Source: Bacteroidia bacterium
GTDB lineage: Bacteria > Bacteroidota > Bacteroidia > Bacteroidales > VadinHA17
Length of the DNA: 8,777 bases
Reading direction: 5' to 3'
NCBI GenBank assembly: GCA_026391515.1
Contig: JAPLEC010000345.1
Location: forward strand, 1-8,777
In this document: one piece after another, positions 1-6,911 of the stretch
Position numbering within the stretch: the stretch's first letter is position 1
How the letters are laid out: each line of letters starts with the position of its first letter
Notes under the pieces: model-generated
The model's input: only the letters and a program-made list of their open reading frames with translations
Databases searched by the model: none
What the model was told of the DNA's origin: nothing
Program-made: the position numbers and the translations under genes

Positions 1-1
1 A

Positions 2-364
2 GTAGGCAATGTCAGTTTTTATGATTCATCAGGGCAGTCTGATTTCGGATTTACAAAACCATACAGCGAAAGAACTGCCGAAGTTATCGATAAGGAAGTC
101 AGGCAGATAATTGAAGAATCCTATCAGCGGGCAAAGGAAATACTAAAAACTCACATAAAAGGGCTAACTGAACTTGCTGAGCTGCTTCTGGAGAAAGAGG
201 TTATTTTCAGCGAAGATCTTGAAAGAATTTTCGGTAAGAGAAAAGCTGATCTGGTGAAGGAGCAAAAAGAAGCTGATACCAAGAAAAATAAGGAGGATAA
301 AACCAGCAAAGAAGAAGAAAAACAGGTAAAAGCAAAAAAGAAAAAAAAGGATAAAACGGATTAA
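2..364 (+). CDS. ftsH: ATP-dependent zinc metalloprotease FtsH, C-terminal part (5' end outside the window)
   Basis: The open frame enters from the left edge and ends at TAA 362-364, giving about 120 residues. The start reads VGNVSFYDSSGQ, followed by a KPYSERTAEVIDKEV stretch and then LLEKEVIFSEDLERIFGKR. This is the C-terminal helical end of the M41 peptidase domain of Bacteroidota FtsH. The AAA+ ATPase module, the HEXXH zinc site and the membrane anchors lie upstream and are not visible. FtsH is a hexameric inner-membrane protease that degrades misfolded membrane proteins and some regulators. After the GKR motif there is a strongly charged, low-complexity Lys/Glu tail of about 40 residues ending in KKKKKDKTD, encoded by A-rich runs. 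cdsA follows 76 bp downstream on the same strand, a neighbourhood common in Bacteroidota. The family call is firm; only the tail is unusual. Confidence 0.93.
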   Translation, partial: VGNVSFYDSSGQSDFGFTKPYSERTAEVIDKEVRQIIEESYQRAKEILKTHIKGLTELAELLLEKEVIFSEDLERIFGKRKADLVKEQKEADTKKNKEDKTSKEEEKQVKAKKKKKDKTD

Positions 365-440
365 AAAAAGTAACATCGGTTACCTTTGATCCTAATATCG
401 GCTTTTAAAAAACATTGCATTAAGACTAAACTTCTAAAGC

Positions 441-1283
441 TTGAATAATCTCGTCAGACGGACATTAACTGGAGCGTGGATAGTAATATTCACGCTTGGC
501 GGGTTCTGGCTTCATCCCATAACTTTTTTCCTGACAGGCCTGGTAATTCTTGTCGGCACCCTGTATGAATATTACCTGATGATAAAGAATACAGGGTTAA
601 GACCTCAGATGATCCCGGGTATCATTACCGGTGCAACTGGTTATATTCTGTCATCACTTGTAGCATCAGGATTTTTACAGATGAAGTTTTGCCTGATTCT
701 TATACCGATGTTACTTGTAATAATGGTTGCGGAGCTCTACCGGAAGCAGGACAAACCATTTGACTCTCTTGCTCATACAATTTTCCCGATCCTTTATATA
801 GTTCTCCCTTTTTCGTTGTTTCCCTTTTCGGCAATTTTACATCCCGGGCTCAAATCCATTCTGCCTCACGAAGGAATAACATTTTCTCCGGGTATTGTCG
901 TTGGGTTTTTTATCCTTCTTTGGGTAAATGATTCATTTGCATACCTTATAGGAAGCACTTTTGGACGTCACAGACTCTTGGAAAGAATCTCACCTAAGAA
1001 ATCATGGGAAGGATTTTTCGGAGGATTGATTGTTTCAGCCGCTGTTGCCTGGTTTCTTTCCAGGTGGCTTGGAGTGATCAATTCTGTCGAATGGATTATT
1101 GTTTCCTTAATAATTTCGGTTGCAGGAACATACGGTGATCTTATCGAATCAATGTTGAAACGAAGCATCGGAGTTAAAGATTCAGGCTCAATTATGCCCG
1201 GGCATGGAGGTTTTCTTGACCGTTTTGACAGTACAATATTATCTTTCCCGCTTGTGTATCTTTTTATTTCACTTTTTGGATGA
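441..1283 (+). CDS. cdsA: Phosphatidate cytidylyltransferase (CDP-diacylglycerol synthase)
   Basis: CdsA converts CTP and phosphatidic acid to CDP-diacylglycerol plus pyrophosphate at the inner membrane, the entry step to all bacterial phospholipids. The 280-residue product is highly hydrophobic, with about eight predicted membrane segments, normal for the family. Residues 237-263 match the CDS signature throughout: S-x-L-K-R, then K246-D247, the P-G-H-G-G block and a final D-R-F-D. An upstream K-K-S-W-E-G-F-F-G-G block near residues 186-195 is also typical. The start is TTG at 441: an in-frame TAA at 435-437 blocks anything further upstream, and the next in-frame ATG lies near residue 47 and would remove the first membrane helix. 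No clear Shine-Dalgarno sequence precedes it. psd follows after 39 bp, and with pssA at the right edge the window encodes the whole phosphatidylethanolamine branch. Confidence 0.96.
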   Translation: MNNLVRRTLTGAWIVIFTLGGFWLHPITFFLTGLVILVGTLYEYYLMIKNTGLRPQMIPGIITGATGYILSSLVASGFLQMKFCLILIPMLLVIMVAELYRKQDKPFDSLAHTIFPILYIVLPFSLFPFSAILHPGLKSILPHEGITFSPGIVVGFFILLWVNDSFAYLIGSTFGRHRLLERISPKKSWEGFFGGLIVSAAVAWFLSRWLGVINSVEWIIVSLIISVAGTYGDLIESMLKRSIGVKDSGSIMPGHGGFLDRFDSTILSFPLVYLFISLFG

Positions 1284-1306
1284 TTGAAAGGACTTGATTA
1301 ATTTTG
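1275..1306 (+). promoter_or_regulatory. Candidate Bacteroidota-type promoter for psd
   Basis: TTTG at 1275-1278, a 20-base spacer and TAATTTTG at 1299-1306 match the Bacteroidota primary-sigma consensus (TTTG about -33, TAnnTTTG about -7). It spans the last codons of cdsA and the 39-bp gap. Transcription would begin near 1312, leaving a leader of only about 10 bases before the psd ATG. The region is AT-rich, so a chance match is possible. It would be an internal promoter in the ftsH–cdsA–psd–fprA run. Confidence 0.35.
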
Positions 1307-1322
1307 TGCAAAATTTTTCAGA

Positions 1323-1979
1323 ATGAGCATTCATAAGGAAGGATATAAAATCCTGGTTATCGGGTTTCTGATTCTGCTTCTGCTTAATGTTATTATCTGC
1401 ATTTTTGTTAATGACCTGATGCTGATAAAATGGATTATGGGCATCGGTTCTCTTATCCTTTATATGTTTTTGCTTTTTTTCTTCCGTTTGCCAACCAGAC
1501 ACCTGGAACCTGATCCGGGACTTATCTATGCACCGGCAGACGGGAAAGTAGTTGTTATTGAAGAAGCCGAAGAGAAGGAATATTTTAAAGATATGCGGCT
1601 GCAGGTTTCAATCTTTATGTCTCCGTTTAATATGCACAGTAACAGATATCCTGTTTCCGGACGTATAAAATATGTTGAATATCACCCGGGGCATAAAATG
1701 GTTGCATGGCATCCCAAATCTTCAGAGCTGAACGAAAGAAGCACAATAGTTATTGAAACGATAAGAGGAACCGAAATATTAATCAGGCAGATTGCAGGAG
1801 CTATTGCAAGGCGAATCGTGACTTATGCAAAAGAGAATCAGGATGTAAGACAGGGCGATGAGCTTGGTTTTATCAAGTTCGGATCGAGAGTGGATATCTT
1901 CCTTCCAGTAGGTACCGAAATTGAAATCCCTATTCTGCAGCAGGTCAAAGCAAATAAAAGCATCATCGCCAAGATCTGA
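1323..1979 (+). CDS. psd: Phosphatidylserine decarboxylase proenzyme, short type
   Basis: The enzyme decarboxylates phosphatidylserine to phosphatidylethanolamine at the membrane, using a pyruvoyl group made by self-cleavage. The 218-residue product has two hydrophobic segments at about residues 10-28 and 36-55. The catalytic domain shows YAPADGKV near residue 67, FMSPFNMHSNRYPVSG near 98-113, and the cleavage motif FGSRVD. Gly187-Ser188 is the predicted cut; Ser188 becomes the pyruvoyl group, giving a beta chain of residues 1-187 and an alpha chain of about 31 residues. Length and the FGS form of the motif fit the short class of the family rather than the longer E. coli-like enzyme with LGST. 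The ATG at 1323 gives the usual N-terminus. It sits between cdsA and fprA, with only 12 bp to fprA, so co-transcription is likely. The only visible phosphatidylserine synthase partner is pssA at the right edge. Confidence 0.94.
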   Translation: MSIHKEGYKILVIGFLILLLLNVIICIFVNDLMLIKWIMGIGSLILYMFLLFFFRLPTRHLEPDPGLIYAPADGKVVVIEEAEEKEYFKDMRLQVSIFMSPFNMHSNRYPVSGRIKYVEYHPGHKMVAWHPKSSELNERSTIVIETIRGTEILIRQIAGAIARRIVTYAKENQDVRQGDELGFIKFGSRVDIFLPVGTEIEIPILQQVKANKSIIAKI

Positions 1980-1991
1980 AAGCAAAACAAA

Positions 1992-3224
1992 ATGGATAAA
2001 AAGGACGACAGAATTATCGATATTACAGAAGATGTAAAATGGATCGGTATTCTTGATTATGATATCAAAACATTTGATATCGTAATGACTACCGAATACG
2101 GGACAACCTATAACTCCTTTTTTATAAATGCTGAAAAGAAAACTCTGATAGAAGTTGCAAAGGAAAAATTCAGCGTAACATATCTTAAAAAACTGCAAAC
2201 CGTTACAGATCCGGCTGAAATAAGCTATATCATTCTCGACCATACTGAGCCTGATCATTCCGGAAGTCTGAAACTGTTGCTGGAGCTTGCACCTTCAGCT
2301 GTTGTTGTCGGAAGCGGAAATGCAATAAGGTATCTTGAAGATATGCTGAATAAACCGTTTAAATCACTGGTCGTTAAAGACGGCGACACGGTTGACCTCG
2401 GAAATAAAACATTAAAATTCATTTCAGCACCTAATCTTCACTGGCCTGATTCCATTTACACATACCTTGAAGAGGATAAAATTTTGTTTACCTGCGATTC
2501 TTTCGGAGCTCATTATTGCAGTTATGAAATGAAAGATGAGCTCACTCCGGAGTACCTTCAGGCATTCAAGTATTATTTTGATGTGATCCTGAAGCCATTC
2601 AGCAGGTTTATGATAAAAGCAATCGAAAGAATTAAACCACTGAATATCAGATATATATGTCCAGGGCATGGACCAATCCTTAGTTCAAACTGGAAACATA
2701 TTGTTGATCTCACGGAAAAATATGCAAATGAATACCTGCAGCTTACCGGTGTTGAAGCAAGACGACATATACTTATCGCATATGTTTCAGCATACGGTTA
2801 TACAAAAAAGGCAGCAGAGTTGGTTGCCGCTGGAATCAGGGAAACTGGCGATTTCACTATCGAAATAATTGATATTGAAAATCTCGAATTGGACAAGCTT
2901 GAATCAAAACTGATAGCAAATGATGCATTTCTGGTTGGCTCACCGACAATTAACCAGAATACGCTTCTGCCTGTCTATAAGTTGTTTTCGCTGATAAATC
3001 CTTTGAGAGACAGAGGAAAGCTTGCAGGTGCTTTCGGATCGTATGGCTGGAGCGGAGAAGCTTCAAAAATTATTATTGAAGCAATGAGGAATTTAAAGCT
3101 GAAGATCTTTGAAGAGACACAGGCATTCAAGTTTCTCCCTTCAGGAACTAAAGAAGATGCTCTGAAAGAATTCGGGAAGAAATTTGCACTGCAATTTGAA
3201 GAGGAGTGTGCACAAAAAAAATAG
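1992..3224 (+). CDS. fprA: FprA-type flavodiiron protein (O2/NO reductase)
   Basis: This is a soluble cytoplasmic class A flavodiiron protein of 410 residues, a normal length. The N-terminal metallo-beta-lactamase-like domain (about 1-250) keeps the full diiron ligand set: H84-x-E86-x-D88-H89, H150, D169 and H226, closely matching the known spacing in Desulfovibrio gigas rubredoxin:oxygen oxidoreductase. The C-terminal flavodoxin domain starts near residue 259, with the FMN phosphate loop S266-A-Y-G-Y-T271. No fused rubredoxin or flavin reductase domain is present, so electrons must come from a separate donor, probably rubredoxin, not encoded here. Members reduce O2 to water, or NO to N2O, and protect anaerobes; the sequence alone does not say which substrate dominates. 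It is the last gene of the ftsH–cdsA–psd run, 12 bp behind psd, and its stop codon lies inside the terminator stem. The gene symbol follows common usage. Confidence 0.94.
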   Translation: MDKKDDRIIDITEDVKWIGILDYDIKTFDIVMTTEYGTTYNSFFINAEKKTLIEVAKEKFSVTYLKKLQTVTDPAEISYIILDHTEPDHSGSLKLLLELAPSAVVVGSGNAIRYLEDMLNKPFKSLVVKDGDTVDLGNKTLKFISAPNLHWPDSIYTYLEEDKILFTCDSFGAHYCSYEMKDELTPEYLQAFKYYFDVILKPFSRFMIKAIERIKPLNIRYICPGHGPILSSNWKHIVDLTEKYANEYLQLTGVEARRHILIAYVSAYGYTKKAAELVAAGIRETGDFTIEIIDIENLELDKLESKLIANDAFLVGSPTINQNTLLPVYKLFSLINPLRDRGKLAGAFGSYGWSGEASKIIIEAMRNLKLKIFEETQAFKFLPSGTKEDALKEFGKKFALQFEEECAQKK

Positions 3225-3247
3225 GCTGAATCAATCAGCCTATTTTT
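3217..3247. terminator. Bidirectional intrinsic terminator between fprA and hsp20
   Basis: A perfect 13-bp stem pairs 3217-3229 with 3235-3247 around a 5-base loop (ATCAA, 3230-3234). Its core is ATAGGCTGA/TCAGCCTAT. A-rich on the left and T-rich on the right, it offers a U-tract in both directions, which suits two convergent genes. The fprA stop codon TAG (3222-3224) lies inside the left arm. Confidence 0.88.
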
Positions 3248-3265
3248 GTTTAAATCAACCTCTGG

Positions 3266-3688
3266 TTACGAAATCTTGATCGTTTTGGTGATCCTGCTCT
3301 TTTCTTCTTCCATCTTGGGAAGCTCAATGTTAAGTATCCCGTCTTTGTATGAAGCACCAATTTTATCCCTGTTCACATTTTCAGGAACATAGAAGCTTCT
3401 GCAGAAAGATGAATAACTGAACTCTTTCCTTTTGTAACCGTCTTTTTCTTCTTCAGATTCATTTTTAATCTCTGATGAGATCGTAAGAACATCCTCATTG
3501 ATGTCAATTTTCAGATCTTTCTTATCCATACCCGGGATAGCAAGTTCGAGAGTATAGTTTTTTTCATCTTCCTTGATATTGACAGCCGGCATTGAGCTGG
3601 TTCTGCTGGTCAGTACAGGAAAGAAATCATCGTCAAAAAGATTTGACAGAAACGGGCTATAAGTTCTTCTTGAAATTGTTGGTAACAT
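3266..3688 (-). CDS. hsp20: Small heat-shock protein, Hsp20/alpha-crystallin family
   Basis: This is an ATP-independent holdase chaperone of 140 residues that binds unfolding proteins in the cytoplasm as large oligomers. The alpha-crystallin domain begins at about residue 36 (NIKEDEKNYTLELAIPGM). It includes the D-L-K-I strand, the conserved A-S-Y-K-D-G-I-L-N-I-E-L-P block near the end, and the C-terminal I-K-I motif that docks neighbouring subunits. The start is taken at ATG 3688-3686 because GGAGG lies 8 bases upstream. The frame stays open for 11 more codons to another ATG at 3721, but that start would place the Shine-Dalgarno sequence inside the coding region. It is convergent with fprA and divergent from the permease gene. 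The gap behind it holds a TTGACA/TAAAAT pair and a repeated element, suggesting its own regulated transcription. Confidence 0.95.
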   Translation of the reverse strand: MLPTISRRTYSPFLSNLFDDDFFPVLTSRTSSMPAVNIKEDEKNYTLELAIPGMDKKDLKIDINEDVLTISSEIKNESEEEKDGYKRKEFSYSSFCRSFYVPENVNRDKIGASYKDGILNIELPKMEEEKSRITKTIKIS

Positions 3689-3696
3689 AGTTTTAT

Positions 3697-3701
3697 CCTC
3701 C
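3697..3701 (-). promoter_or_regulatory. Shine-Dalgarno sequence of hsp20
   Basis: On the minus strand GGAGG ends 8 bases before the ATG at 3688. It decides the start: the in-frame ATG codons at 3721 and 3703 lie upstream of or at this site. Strong sites like this are uncommon in Bacteroidota, so high translation under stress is a reasonable inference. Confidence 0.7.
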
Positions 3702-3721
3702 ATTATTTTTAAGTTATACAT

Positions 3722-3751
3722 ATTTTAATTATTGCATTCCCATATTGTCAA
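3722..3751 (-). promoter_or_regulatory. Candidate promoter of hsp20
   Basis: On the minus strand, TTGACA (3751-3746), an 18-base spacer and TAAAAT (3727-3722) resemble a classical sigma-70-type promoter. Transcription would begin near 3715, leaving a leader of about 27 bases that holds the GGAGG site. The -35 hexamer overlaps one arm of the inverted repeat at 3740-3785. Bacteroidota primary sigma usually prefers TTTG/TAnnTTTG, so this remains tentative. Confidence 0.33.
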
Positions 3752-3785
3752 GTTATGTTCCAAAACAGAAAATATGACAATATGG
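3740..3785. repeat. Perfect 11-bp inverted repeat in the hsp20/permease gap, possible operator
   Basis: CCATATTGTCA at 3740-3750 is exactly repeated in reverse complement as TGACAATATGG at 3775-3785, with 24 bases between. The arm nearest hsp20 overlaps that gene's candidate -35 box, as a repressor or activator site would. The sequence does not resemble the CIRCE operator of HrcA. No regulator gene is visible in the window, so the binding protein is unknown. Confidence 0.55.
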
Positions 3786-3807
3786 CGTATTTTATGAAAT
3801 AATGGCA

Positions 3808-3820
3808 GACAAAATGGCAT
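3808..3820. repeat. Third copy of the GACAAWATGGC element
   Basis: GACAAAATGGCAT at 3808-3820 is a near copy (11 of 13) of GACAATATGGCGT at 3776-3788, in the same orientation and 32 bp away, about three helical turns. A further ATGGCA at 3802-3807 precedes it. Together with the inverted repeat this makes a three-site array between two divergent genes. Confidence 0.45.
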
Positions 3821-3845
3821 ACTATGTAATTCCAAAAAATTAGAG

Positions 3846-3853
3846 TAGGTTTG
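3846..3853 (+). promoter_or_regulatory. Candidate -7 element upstream of the permease gene
   Basis: TAGGTTTG is a full match to the Bacteroidota -7 consensus TAnnTTTG and lies 19 bases before the ATG at 3873, so a transcript would start near 3860. No good TTTG was found at the expected -33 distance, so support is partial. Confidence 0.3.
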
Positions 3854-3872
3854 TGAACCGAATGCTCAGAAT

Positions 3873-5081
3873 ATGAACACGACACTCAGAAACATCCTGA
3901 TTTTTTGCGGAATTCTCCTCCTTTTAGCATGTGCCTGGTTTTTCCGGAACATCGTGGTTTATATTCTAGTTTCAGGTGTACTGTCAATTATGGGGCGCCC
4001 ACTGGTTGACCTGCTCTGTAAGATCAGGATAAAAAAATGGAATTTTCCACGGGCACTTAGCGCCTTTATTACTCTGTTAATTATCTGGGGTTTCATTGTA
4101 TTGTTTTTTATAATTTTTGTACCGCTTATAACAAGACAAATAAATTATTTCTCATCAATTGAGAGTGAAAAGATTGTTCAGCTTATTCAGGGACCAATAG
4201 ACTGGATACAAAATGTATTTAAATCGTTCAATAAGGATTTTTCGGAACAGACTCTAAAGGATTATTTTGCCTCAAAAGTTTCGGAAGTTCTTAGTATTGG
4301 CATGATACAGAATTTTCTTGGATCCCTGGTAAACATTCTTGGAAACATTCTTATTGCGATCTTCTCAATCTCATTTATAACATTCTTTTTTCTCAAGGAT
4401 CAGCATCTGTTCTTCGAATCAATTCTGATGTGGGTTCCTGATCAGTACACTGATAATTTTTCCAGAGCTTTATATTCAATAAAAAACCTGCTTACCAGGT
4501 ATTTCATCGGGATTCTGATTCAGAGTACATGTATAATGATACTTATTGATATCGGAATGACAATCGTCGGAATCGATTTTCAGCAGGCACTGGTGATGGG
4601 ACTTATTCTTGGGATTCTGAATGTTATTCCTTATGTAGGACCCTGGCTTGGTTTGTTCATTGCAATAATAATGGGGGTAGCTTCACACATTAATATGGAT
4701 TTTAAAACTGTAGTTGTTCCGCTAGTTTATTATATGATCATAGTCGAAGCAATAACGCATCTTATTGACAATGTTGTATTTCAGCCTGTTATCTTTTCAA
4801 ATAGTGTAAGAGCTCATCCTCTTGAGATTTTCGTGGTTATACTTGCAGCCGGTTTTGCAGCAGGTATTCCCGGGATGATCCTGGGTATTCCGACTTACAC
4901 CGTCATCAGGGTTTTTGCCAGAGAGTTCTTTTATAATTTCAAGGCTGTACAGAAAATCACATCAGGTTTATCGCCGGGAGATATTGGAGATACTATTGTA
5001 AATTCCAACGAAGAGGATGTTGCTTTCAAGGAACAGAAAAAGGAAACAGATAAACCTAAAAAATCTAAAAAACAAACTTAA
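3873..5081 (+). CDS. AI-2E (TqsA/PerM/YdiK) family membrane permease
   Basis: The 402-residue, highly hydrophobic product belongs to the AI-2 exporter superfamily, of about eight membrane helices. Two helices occupy roughly residues 7-38 and 62-90. A more polar stretch follows (about 91-140), then helices near 148-175 and several from about 205 onward. Family landmarks are the N-V-I-P-Y-V-G-P segment near residue 250 and the glycine-rich G-I-P-G-M-I-L-G-I-P segment near residue 331. The C-terminus is a cytoplasmic Lys-rich tail. Members have been linked to autoinducer-2 export, Na+/H+ exchange or osmotic tolerance, and the substrate cannot be told from sequence. The start at ATG 3873 is preferred; an ATG at 3862 is in another frame and stops after four codons. 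The gene is divergent from hsp20 and only 24 bp ahead of the DUF4492 gene, so it may be transcribed into the cytochrome bd block. Confidence 0.88.
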   Translation: MNTTLRNILIFCGILLLLACAWFFRNIVVYILVSGVLSIMGRPLVDLLCKIRIKKWNFPRALSAFITLLIIWGFIVLFFIIFVPLITRQINYFSSIESEKIVQLIQGPIDWIQNVFKSFNKDFSEQTLKDYFASKVSEVLSIGMIQNFLGSLVNILGNILIAIFSISFITFFFLKDQHLFFESILMWVPDQYTDNFSRALYSIKNLLTRYFIGILIQSTCIMILIDIGMTIVGIDFQQALVMGLILGILNVIPYVGPWLGLFIAIIMGVASHINMDFKTVVVPLVYYMIIVEAITHLIDNVVFQPVIFSNSVRAHPLEIFVVILAAGFAAGIPGMILGIPTYTVIRVFAREFFYNFKAVQKITSGLSPGDIGDTIVNSNEEDVAFKEQKKETDKPKKSKKQT

Positions 5082-5105
5082 TCCTGGTTTTACACCATAT
5101 TATTA

Positions 5106-5345
5106 ATGATGATTAAGAGAAATTATTTTCTCCCTTTGTACAAGGTGATCCATTTTTATTATGATGGATTCAGGAATATGTCTTCGTGGGGAAAAAAAGT
5201 CTGGGTAATCATCATAATCAAGCTTTTTATAATATTTGCTGTTCTGAAAATCTTCTTTTTCCCCGATTTTCTTCAAAAAAAGTTCGATACTGATAGTAAA
5301 AGAAGTGAATATGTTATTGATCAACTAACAAATTCTCCAGAATGA
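5106..5345 (+). CDS. DUF4492 family small membrane protein, upstream of cydA
   Basis: This 79-residue protein has an N-terminal amphipathic part with YKVIHFYYDGFRNMSSWGKK and one strong membrane helix at about residues 31-53 (VWVIIIIKLFIIFAVLKIFFFP). A charged C-terminal tail containing S-E-Y-V-I-D-Q-L follows. The pattern F-Y-x-D/E-G-F-R-x-M, the W-x-I-I-I-I-K-L-F core and the F-F-F-P-x-F-L end match DUF4492, known to me as a short protein found before cydA in Bacteroidota and some Campylobacterota. Its biochemical role is unknown; the linkage suggests assembly or stability of cytochrome bd. The stop overlaps the cydA start by four bases (ATGA, 5342-5345), so translation is probably coupled. 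ATG codons at 5106 and 5109 are both possible starts. Confidence 0.85.
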   Translation: MMIKRNYFLPLYKVIHFYYDGFRNMSSWGKKVWVIIIIKLFIIFAVLKIFFFPDFLQKKFDTDSKRSEYVIDQLTNSPE

Positions 5346-6901
5346 TTGAACATATAGATATGTCTCTTGTAGACTGGTCAAGAGCTCAGTTTGCACTGAC
5401 CGCGATTTACCACTGGATCTTCGTTCCTCTTACCCTTGGACTTTCATTTATTGTCGCAATGATGGAGACAATATATGTAAGGACAGGTAATGAAGAATGG
5501 AAACGGCTGACACGATTTTGGATGACACTTTTTGGTATCAACTTTGCAATTGGCGTTGCAACCGGAATTATCCTCGAATTTGAATTTGGCACCAACTGGT
5601 CAAATTATTCCTGGTTTGTGGGCGACATTTTTGGAGCTCCGCTTGCCATCGAAGGGATTCTGGCGTTTTTCCTCGAATCTACTTTTGTTGCTGTTATGTT
5701 TTTCGGCTGGAACAAAGTGAGCAAAAAGTTCCATCTTGCGTCCACATGGCTTGTTGCAATTGGTGCAAACCTTTCCGCTTTATGGATACTTGTAGCCAAT
5801 GCATGGATGCAAAACCCTGTGGGAATGATGTTTAATCCTGATACCGCCCGTAATGAAATGATAAATTTCTGGGCAGTTCTGTTTAATCCGGTTGCAATAG
5901 ATAAGTTCCTGCATACAATTTCTTCAGGTTTCCTGCTTGCATCGGTTTTTGTAATGGGAATAAGCTCGTGGTTTCTATTGAAGAAAAGAGAAGAATGGAT
6001 GGCGCAACGGAGCATCCTTATCACTGCAATATTCGGATTACTGTCATCACTGATGGTTGCTTTTACGGGCGATTCTTCCGCCAGGACAATCGCTAAAGTT
6101 CAGCCTGTAAAATTTGCAGCCCTTGAAGCACACTACAATGGAAAACAAAATGCAGGGCTGGTAGCTTTCGGAATACTGAAAGATTCTGATAAAAAGATAG
6201 GAGATAAGAAGGTGAAAGATTTTGCTTTCAAGATCGAGATACCTGGTTTTCTCTCAGTATTGACCGAAGGAGATAAAAATGCATTTGTTCCGGGAATCAA
6301 TGACCTTGTTATGGGAGGAGTGGCTGAATATAAGGGATTAACTGTTGCTGATAAGATGCAGAGAGGAACAGATGCCAAAGATGTTCTGAATGATTATAAA
6401 CGAGCTAAATTGGTAAATAACAAGGAACAGCTTGAATTTATAAAGGAGTACTTCAGGAGTAAAAATTTTATTGAGGAAAACTTAAAGTATTTCGGTTATG
6501 CATTCCTGGACTTGCCTGAGGATGCCATTCCAAATGTATCGGTGTCGTTCTATTCTTTTCATATTATGGTAATCCTGGGTTTCTTTTTTATTCTGGTCTG
6601 CACTCTTTCATTAATCCTGGTTTTAAGAGGTACTTTATTGAAAAACAGATGGTTCCTCAGAATCGTGCTCATTTCAATTCCGCTGGTTTATATAGCCAGC
6701 GAATCAGGCTGGATCCTAGCTGAAATGGGACGGCAGCCATGGATAATCCAGGACCTTATGCCGGTAACCGTTGCAGTTTCACAGATAAGCACAGGTTCGG
6801 TCATGACTACTTTTATCTTGTTCGCAATTCTTTTCACGGCTCTTCTGATTGCAGAAGTTTCTATTATGATAAAACAGATCAAAACCGGACCAAAGCTTTA
6901 G
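5342..6901 (+). CDS. cydA: Cytochrome bd quinol oxidase subunit I
   Basis: CydA is the haem-bearing and quinol-oxidising subunit of the bd oxidase, which reduces O2 to water at the inner membrane with high affinity. The 519-residue product is full length. Visible ligands are H24 (equivalent of E. coli H19, high-spin haem b595), H191 (E. coli H186, b558) and M409 (E. coli M393, b558). E104 and E112 match E. coli E99 and E107 of the proton and haem path. The quinol-binding Q-loop carries K257 and E262, matching K252 and E257, and spans about residues 246-400, which by length is the long Q-loop class. The G-R-Q-P-W signature is at 463-467. The start overlaps the DUF4492 stop. cydB begins 10 bp after its stop but is disrupted, so this intact subunit may lack a normal partner. 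Confidence 0.97.
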   Translation: MIEHIDMSLVDWSRAQFALTAIYHWIFVPLTLGLSFIVAMMETIYVRTGNEEWKRLTRFWMTLFGINFAIGVATGIILEFEFGTNWSNYSWFVGDIFGAPLAIEGILAFFLESTFVAVMFFGWNKVSKKFHLASTWLVAIGANLSALWILVANAWMQNPVGMMFNPDTARNEMINFWAVLFNPVAIDKFLHTISSGFLLASVFVMGISSWFLLKKREEWMAQRSILITAIFGLLSSLMVAFTGDSSARTIAKVQPVKFAALEAHYNGKQNAGLVAFGILKDSDKKIGDKKVKDFAFKIEIPGFLSVLTEGDKNAFVPGINDLVMGGVAEYKGLTVADKMQRGTDAKDVLNDYKRAKLVNNKEQLEFIKEYFRSKNFIEENLKYFGYAFLDLPEDAIPNVSVSFYSFHIMVILGFFFILVCTLSLILVLRGTLLKNRWFLRIVLISIPLVYIASESGWILAEMGRQPWIIQDLMPVTVAVSQISTGSVMTTFILFAILFTALLIAEVSIMIKQIKTGPKL

Positions 6902-6905
6902 GAGG
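6900..6905 (+). promoter_or_regulatory. Shine-Dalgarno sequence of cydB
   Basis: AGGAGG lies six bases before the cydB ATG at 6912 and overlaps the last two bases of the cydA stop codon TAG (6899-6901). It fixes the start and is the strongest ribosome site on the plus strand here. Confidence 0.7.
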
Positions 6906-6911
6906 AAAATT

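Noticed and set aside
370..383. Hairpin GTAAC-ATCG-GTTAC and a TACCTTTG (381-388) between ftsH and cdsA
   Set aside because: The stem has only 5 bp without a convincing U-tract, and the TAnnTTTG match has no -33 partner. Neither is enough to call a terminator or promoter.
3689..3721. Longer N-terminus for Hsp20 starting at the minus-strand ATG at 3721
   Set aside because: It would add 11 residues and bury the GGAGG ribosome site in the coding sequence; the family normally starts close to the chosen ATG at 3688.
3803..3818. TGGCAG followed by TGGC, reminiscent of a sigma-54 -24/-12 promoter
   Set aside because: Spacing is off by one base and the -12 element reads TGGC rather than TTGC. It is better explained as part of the repeated ATGGC element.
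3862..3876. ATG at 3862 as a start for the permease
   Set aside because: It is out of frame with the permease and reaches a TGA after four codons.
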